Shown: piece after piece, positions 57,650 through 64,000 of the stretch
How the letters are laid out: the number at the start of each line of letters is the position of its first letter
Position numbering within the stretch: position 1 is the first letter of the stretch
NCBI RefSeq assembly: GCF_965363235.1
Contig: NC_134839.1
Span: forward strand, 76,657,410-76,721,409
Source: Mytilus galloprovincialis
Lineage: Eukaryota > Mollusca > Bivalvia > Mytilida > Mytilidae
Length of the DNA stretch: 64,000 nt
Direction: 5' to 3'
Translations under genes and position numbers: made by a program
The notes under the pieces: generated by a model
What the model saw: only the letters and a program-made list of their open reading frames with translations
The model's database searches: none
Told to the model about the DNA's origin: nothing

Positions 57650-58935
57650 CAGGCGCGTAGCTACGTTTACGTCAAAACGCCCGGGCGTACACTTGAATTT
57701 GGAGAAGAAAAAAATATTTTAATTTAAATAAATTAAAAAGAACTGGTTAAAAGCACATCAGCCTTGTAAATCTCTCCTCAGACAGTAGCTTTTAATTGCA
57801 AATAAAACTGACGACATTTACTTTTCAATCAAATGCCTTATGGTACCGTTTTATATTTGTTCATTTTCCTGTCAAGGTCCGAATCTACTGGGTATTGTAC
57901 TTTGTTTCCTTTTGTTTAAAGCATTTCATTATCTGCTGAGTTCTACAATGTATATGTGGTTTGCATTTTTATCGAGCCTGCGACATCTATGTCGCGAAAT
58001 CGAGACATAGCAATCGTAGATTTCGTTGGCGTCGTCACCATTTACTTAGGTTTAGTATGTGGTTAAAGATTTTTTTAAATATCATTACTTTTGTCAAACC
58101 TTCATGAAATTTTACGTAAGTTGGACAGAAACTTGTTGTGATCAAAAGACAAAAAATTATATATATAATATTTTTAATTTTCCTGTATTTAACTGATTAA
58201 AAGGAAAACCTGTTTGAAGTTAACAAGTAGATACAGTCTGTGGTAAAAGTTTGTTACACACCAAATACTTTGTCAAACCTTCATCGATTTTTATGAGTCT
58301 TTGGCAGAAGCTTTTTTATGATTAATGTCTGAAGTAAAATTTTGAAGTATTTTTTTTAACTTTTCAGTTGACAGACGAACTTATCTTTTCGCATTTAACA
58401 GACGGTCTGGGATTATTATTTTTTACATGGTAAATTTGAAAACCGTTATAGATTGTCATGAAAATCGGACAGAAGTTAATTTCGCGGGAATTAATCCCAG
58501 GCGAGAACCAGCATTCCATGGAACCCTTTAAGAATTTTCATAATACACCTGAACATCTATGCAAATTAATTACTTCATGTCATTAACGAAATTTGCACAC
58601 ACAAGGGGTTTTGATCGAGTGCGGCTCCTTTTATATATATTTTAAAGTAACTGCTTTGGACATTTTCTCTTAAACCACTGACCATTAGATTCCAAATCAA
58701 CACAATGAATAAATTAAACACAAGAGATAAACAAATTAGACTCCAAAGTATGTTGCTATTGATGAGTTTTTAATGACGGGAATGGTATCTCATTCTCAAT
58801 AACTCGTTAGGTTCAGGGGGCCTCGGCCTCTCGAACCCACAACCAGTTGATGATTTAACCTGGACCCGATTGTGGCTCTCAAACCTCTCGTCGAGGTTTG
58901 GGCGTACACTTGAAAATAGCCTAGCTACGCCACTG
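57650..58935. mobile_element. hAT-like element, 1286 bp, 5-bp TSD
   Basis: Left CAGGCGCGTAGCTACG and right CCTAGCTACGCCACTG are inverted ends continued by CGGGCGTACACTTGAA on the left and its counterpart GGGCGTACACTTGAAAATAG near the right end. TAAAC flanks both sides (57645-57649, 58936-58940). No transposase. It contains a TCGAGCCTGCGACATCTATG repeat from 57974. Confidence 0.83.
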
Positions 58936-58940
58936 TAAAC

Positions 58941-59889
58941 AAACTCATACATGCTAGCTACAGATTGATTTTTATGTAAAATATGACTCTATATATGGAA
59001 AGAGACACTGAGTTCATTGATTTATTATACGCTTGTTTACAATTTGTGTTGTGAAAAAATACAATGTCGTGAATTGAATGAAATTATACATAGATGTAAC
59101 ACACAGGCACTTGTGTCGATGTAACACTTTCGATGTATTTCGGAAGTTAGAAATAGCGGCGTTATCATGGTTATTCGACATTCCGATATCTAACCGGCTG
59201 CTAGCAGTCTTTGATATTCAAAATGTGTTTACTTGAAATCATAGAAAATTCAAATATTTCATCACATTCAAAGCATGATTAATCATCTTCAATGGGAGGC
59301 AATACCTTTTTATGTTAACCTGTTTGGCCTTTTTCAAGGCAGTGTTGTGTTAAAATCTGAGATAAATTTAAACTGTTAAATGTTTTCAACCCATTATGCT
59401 AATTGTTTTCAGTATTCTTGAATTGTTGTTAACTGTTTTGGCCAAAATCAAGGCGTTGTTATAATGTTAACGGACCCCCTATTGCCCTCTCCAGAGACAT
59501 ATATATGTCTCTGCCCTCCCTCATTTTCGTACATTCGTACATTGCAAAGAAAAATTATATGTCGATCCCGGAATCAACAATTGACCCTTTTCGGTTCAAC
59601 TTTTATAAATTTGATTCTGTCGACTATGCGTTTGACATTAGGTAAATATGCCTTTTGCAGAAAACCTTCTGTCTAACATCTGTGAATGTTGCAACCAAAA
59701 CATTTTGACTGAAGAGATAATTCTTTTTACAATTTCTGGTTCTCTTAAGGAAAAAAAACAAGTATATATATTGACTTTTAAATTTCAGTGAACCTCATTT
59801 TCAAGTTTGCTAAAACCTAAGGCATGTCACCAACGCGGAATGTAAACATAGCTTTTTAAACCTTGGCCTTGCTACATAATACTTTTATA
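58941..59889. other. Intergenic, nothing recognised
   Basis: The 70-residue + strand frame at 59464 shows no family signal. Confidence 0.4.
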
Positions 59890-59891
59890 TA

Positions 59892-60856
59892 CAGTTAACT
59901 CTCGTTGTCTCGAACTCGGTTGACTCGAAATATCAGATGAGTCGAAGTTTTCACGTGGTCCCGAACTTTATTCCATACAAAAGTAAGTAATTCGACTCCT
60001 AATGAGTCGAAATTGGATGAGTCGAAATTTCGGTTGAGTCGAACTAAATTTACGGTCCCAAGGTTAACAAAATCATTCAAAATTCATTTTTTATCTCGAA
60101 CTAATACACATATGTCAAAACATGACCTCCAGGATTTAAATGGATTGAATAGCTAATCTGACTTACACACGTGTGTAATTAAATTTCCGGTCACTGACCG
60201 CTGTATTGATTTATGACATGCTATTTCCATGAATTTTTACCTAAGATTATCTTTTATAGAATTTTGACAAATAATCAGTGATACATTGTTAATGTTCATG
60301 AAAAAGTATTTAAAATGTTTACAAAACAATTAATTTGTGATTTACACTAACGAGCTTGGGTGTGTATCAGGTGAGGATTATGGCTTCCGTTGATGATCAC
60401 CTAAAAACTACTCAAACTGCGTCTTTAATCTTGTTATATTTTCTTTTGAAAAGAAAGAGTGAGATAAAACAAAATGAATAGAAATCAAAATTTTCTTAAA
60501 TCTCTTGTATCCGAGAATAAACAATTTTGTCAGCTATAACCGACCTGAATAACGAAATTATCGAATGGAAATTACTCTCTTGGAAAAGCCATAGGATTTT
60601 TTTTTATTGAAAAAATTGAATAAATAAAAGTAATGTCATCATAATAATAAAAGACTGTGACATACAAATACATCGATCTGATACTAGAATATCGATCCCC
60701 TTGCCATATTCATCCGGATTTATTTTAGCTTTACCAAGCTAAGCAAGAGTTGTGTCCCTTAGATTGTCGAACTTCCGGTGTTTGTTTGAGTCGAACTACG
60801 TGTATCTCGAAATATTTCTCTGGTCCGGCTGACTTCGACATAACGAGAGTGGACTG
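59892..60856. mobile_element. pogo/Tigger-like non-autonomous element, 965 bp
   Basis: CAGTTAACTCTCGTTGTCTCG at the left and its diverged complement CGACATAACGAGAGTGGACTG at the right, flanked by TA (59890-59891, 60857-60858). The left 170 bases and right 80 bases are full of GAGTCGAA words. No transposase frame. Superfamily inferred from CAGT ends and TA target. Confidence 0.78.
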
Positions 60857-61091
60857 TATAATCTAATTTACAGTGATCTGGAAGGATTTTTTCTCAATGG
60901 GCCCAGGACCCCCCCAAAGATAATTTCAAAGGGCCATTTAAAAAAATGATGGGCCATGTTGTCAAATGAGTGGGCTATTTGAATTGACTACAGTAAAAAA
61001 AAAGAGTATATTTCAGATAAGACAAAATGTAAGAGGTGGTGGTACTTACCTTTATGATAATAATTAAGATTTTGTTCCTGTGATTTTATTA

Positions 61092-62066
61092 GGGCCCCGC
61101 CGACTAAGGCGGGTCGCCCTATAGTGATCAGTCTGTCCGTCCGTTCGTCTGTCCGTCCGTCCGTCCGTCCGTAACACTTTAACTTTGTGTCCGCTCTATA
61201 TCTTAAAAACCGTTATGATTTCAAAGTTTATACTTGACATCCATTTTAACCAACACCAGAGGGTGTGTCATGATGTATGTAAAACTTCCTAGGTCAAAGG
61301 TCAAGGTCAAAAACTTGAGTTTCAGTTGACAACCCTGTGTCCTGTGGTGAAGATCGTGTCCGCTCTATATCTTGAGAACCGTTATGATTTCAAAGTTTAA
61401 ACTTGACATCCATTTTAACCAACACCAGAGGGTGTGTCATGATGTATGTAAAACTTCCTAGGTCAAAGGTCAAGGTCAAAAACTTTAATTTCAGTTGACA
61501 ACCCTGTGTCCTGTGGTGAAGATCGTGTCCGCTCTATATCTTGAGAACCGTTATGATTTCAAAGTTTATACTTGACATGTATATGAACCAACACCAGAGG
61601 GTGTGTCATAATTTATGAACGACTGCCTAGGGCAAAGTTCAAGGTCAAAAACTTTGGTTTCAGTTGACAACCCCATGTCCTATGGTAAAGATTGTGTCCG
61701 CTCTATATCTTGAGAACCGTTATCATTTCAAAGTTTATACTTAACATGTATATAAACCAACACCAAAGGGTGTGTCATAATTTATGTGCAACTGCCTAGG
61801 TCAAAGGTCAAGGTCAAAAACTTTGGTTTCAGTTGACAACCCCATGTCCTATGGTAAAGATCGTGTCCGCTCTATATCTTGAGAACCGTTATCATTTCAA
61901 AGTTTATACTTGACATGTTTATAAACCAACACCAAAGGGTGTGTCATAATTTATTTACAACTTCCTAGGTCAAAGGTCAAGGTCAAAAACTTTGATTTCA
62001 GTTGACAAACCCATGTCCTATGGTAAAGATACAATTTTTTAATGCACATTATTCACAGCGGGGCCC
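61092..62066 (+). mobile_element. Tandem-repeat element, five 169-bp units (pearl/Helentron-like)
   Basis: GGGCCCCGC at 61092 and GCGGGGCCC at 62058-62066 bracket a (GTCC)n microsatellite and an array in which CCGCTCTATA recurs at 61191, 61360, 61529, 61698 and 61867, exactly 169 bp each time. Each unit carries AGGTCAAAGGTCAAGGTCA or a diverged form. Class inferred by architecture. Confidence 0.82.
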
Positions 62067-62942
62067 ACAGAGATGGCTCCCATCTCAATGATATCTAGTT
62101 GATTTCAATTTCAATGAATATACAATAACTTCTTCCAAACCGGACAACATTTAATATAACCTTTGTTTACAATGTTAAAACTGGTACTGTTGCCTTGTTC
62201 ATGTTCTTGTTTTTTTTTACATTAAATTTGGATCTTCGTCGATACCATACTTATTTCAGACGCTTTGTATTTAGAGGACGTTTCTGGCATTTCCTCTGCA
62301 CGTCTTGTATTATTATTACTTCATCACGATGACAAGAATAACAGTAGAGAGTATCATTAATTGATAGAACAGAACAATAATTCACTGAAGGCATGGTTAC
62401 AAAATGTCAAAACGAGCCAAAGATAAAAAAAATGACAAGAACAGTTAAGCTCCTTTTTTGAAGACAAAAACTATATTCATGAAAAAGCTTTTGGGTTTTC
62501 AATCGAAATAATAGTAAGCTAAGCTAACTTAAATGATTATGATTAGAGAAAAAATCTTGTCTGTACTAGCCAAATTTCAAATTTTAAAGTTGTTCATCAA
62601 AAAATATATCATGACTGATGGTTAATTACGTTTTTTTGATAATCACTTATACTGCATGGTTCTATTAATACCATAGAAAACACCCGTGACGTCCCAAAAA
62701 TATATAGGTGCTCCTATCATTTGAGGAACATTACACAGTTGTGTACACACACATGGCGGCACGGAACATAATATAGTACGATAGGAAATACATTTGACAG
62801 TATCTAAACGTTTTGAAATGAAGTGAAAAATATCTTGCACCACGTGGGCCCTTACATTGGTCACTCTATGTGCCATTTCTGGTCGATATGCACTACAGGC
62901 GCAAGGTGCACGTCCTTCCCGATCACTGAATTTAGCAATTAA
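62067..62942. other. Intergenic, nothing recognised
   Basis: The 77-residue minus-strand frame at 62643-62876 has no family signal. Confidence 0.4.
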
Positions 62943-63070
62943 CGTTCATCATAAGGTATTGAAAAATATGGCCGTGTTTACACATCAAAATTTACTATGA
63001 GTACAGACAAACTGGTACATCTAGTAAAGTTTAAATGCATGGCAGGAACTAGATATATAAAAGTTATATG
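62943..63070 (+). mobile_element. Single arm of the TTAA foldback family
   Basis: GTTCATCATAAGG, AATATGGCCGTGTTTACACA and AACTAGATATATAAAAGTTA follow the left arm at 13173-13295. Confidence 0.75.
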
Positions 63071-63072
63071 TA

Positions 63073-63686
63073 GAGTGGGGCGCACATATTCGCCGGGGCA
63101 CAATTTCGCTCTTTTATGATTTTGAGGTGTAAAAACATCAAAGGATGACTGAAATGGAAGAAATATACCGGTAAATCATATTTTTATAACAAATATGATT
63201 ATTTTTTAAACTGAGACAAAATTGCGGCACCTACCGAAAATTTTTTAAGGACCGAAAAACTGACAACGATTTTTCGGCAAATTTCCTGAAAAAAAAACAA
63301 GATATCAAAGAAGTATTTCTAAGTGATTCTTTGACTTAATGCCCTAAAGTTCAAATCTTTAAAATGTCTGCTATTCATCTATAATGAAATTGATTTGATA
63401 AATAGTGTTTAAAGCTGCGGTTATTTGGTTTTAAATAGATGTGTAAAAATGGCGAATATGTGTGTCCCATTGACAAAACATCATGAAATTTCAAACACTC
63501 TTTAATCTAACTTTTCAGATGATTATTTTCAAACAAACACGTTCATGACGTTTTCAAGCTTAAAAATATTTTGCATTTGAAGTTATCTTCATATAGAAAT
63601 ATCAATATACTTCAAAAACATTTAGACCTGAACATAAACTTTAGAAAATATGGAAAGATGTGGCGAAAATGAGCACCCCACACTTT
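63073..63686. mobile_element. Inverted-terminus element, ~615 bp
   Basis: GAGTGGGGCGCACATATTCG and, complemented, GTGTGGGGTGCTCATTTTCG form the ends, each beside TA. It begins where the preceding foldback arm ends. No coding. Confidence 0.65.
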
Positions 63687-64000
63687 AATCCATTTATTGC
63701 ATTAAAAATGTCGTGTTCCTTTCCAAATAGCTTGTCAAAAATCGTTTATTTTTGTAAATTTTCATGCAATCGTCCGCCATCTAACTACCGATCGGTACCG
63801 GACCAACTATGACCAAAATCCGTATTTTTACAATAATAACTACGGACGCATGGATGGAACAGCTGACAGAAGAATATTGATCTTAAAAGTGACAACTATG
63901 CATTCCACGGGCATTAACAGACTTTTGGTTACATCTAATTGATTAGTGTATATAATTCCATATAATTTATTTTTCTTTACTCTGAAACTATAATACTAAT

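Noticed and set aside
61180..62035. Possible retrozyme (tandem units with hammerhead ribozyme)
   Set aside because: The 169-bp, 160-bp and 188-bp units lack a CUGANGA box paired with a GAAA box in hammerhead spacing.

Overview
This is a gene-poor, AT-rich stretch of an animal nuclear genome, almost certainly from a marine bivalve and most like a mussel (Mytilus). Coding sequence is split by AT-rich introns of up to about 4 kb with GT..AG boundaries. The dispersed repeats, the 'GISMGTNCAP'-type reverse transcriptase and the tandem-repeat elements with 156-169 bp units all resemble repeats I associate with mussels and oysters. The species cannot be fixed from sequence alone.

Four host loci can be supported. 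(1) On the + strand, 12398-24190: the 3' seven exons of a transmembrane receptor with two galactose/rhamnose-binding-lectin-like domains, a CUB domain, a membrane helix and a ~300-residue tail rich in tyrosine motifs and proline runs, including an Ena/VASP-type FPPPP ligand; its signal-peptide exon is not visible. (2) On the + strand, ~31905-33291: an exostosin-family (GT47) glycosyltransferase with an intronless main exon. (3) On the - strand, 35653-36381: an unrecognised 242-residue, lysine-rich protein in one exon. (4) On the + strand, 37772-47977: a complete seven-exon calaxin (CLXN/EFCAB1) gene, 212 residues with three EF-hands, the calcium sensor of outer-arm dynein in motile cilia and sperm tails. 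The four are functionally unrelated and there is no operon-like logic.

The rest is mobile and repetitive DNA. 1-12 kb: a hAT-like element with a 5-bp target duplication, foldback hairpins, minisatellites and a Penelope-like RT relic. 12-24 kb (introns of the receptor): a PIF/Harbinger-like element with a TTAA-flanked foldback nested in it, and a tandem-repeat element of the oyster 'pearl' type. 24-31.6 kb: a graveyard holding a Penelope-like RT, a LINE RT split by a MITE, a Tc1 transposase with broken frame, a second LINE RT relic and a tRNA-like SINE head. 36-47 kb (around and inside calaxin): several short DNA transposons with exact target duplications and an almost perfect 83-bp-arm hairpin. 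48-64 kb: MITEs, a second Harbinger-like copy, a ~165-bp repeat block, a 3.4-kb satellite whose ~188-bp monomers form a four-monomer higher-order repeat, a third 5-bp-TSD element, a pogo/Tigger-like element, and a tandem array of exactly 169-bp units carrying AGGTCA half-sites.

The most interesting items are the lectin-CUB receptor with an actin/SH2-type tail, the higher-order satellite, the calaxin intron hairpin and duplicated splice acceptor, and a set of CAG...CTG elements with exact 5-bp duplications. All gene models are from reading the sequence only; no search, alignment program or transcript was available.
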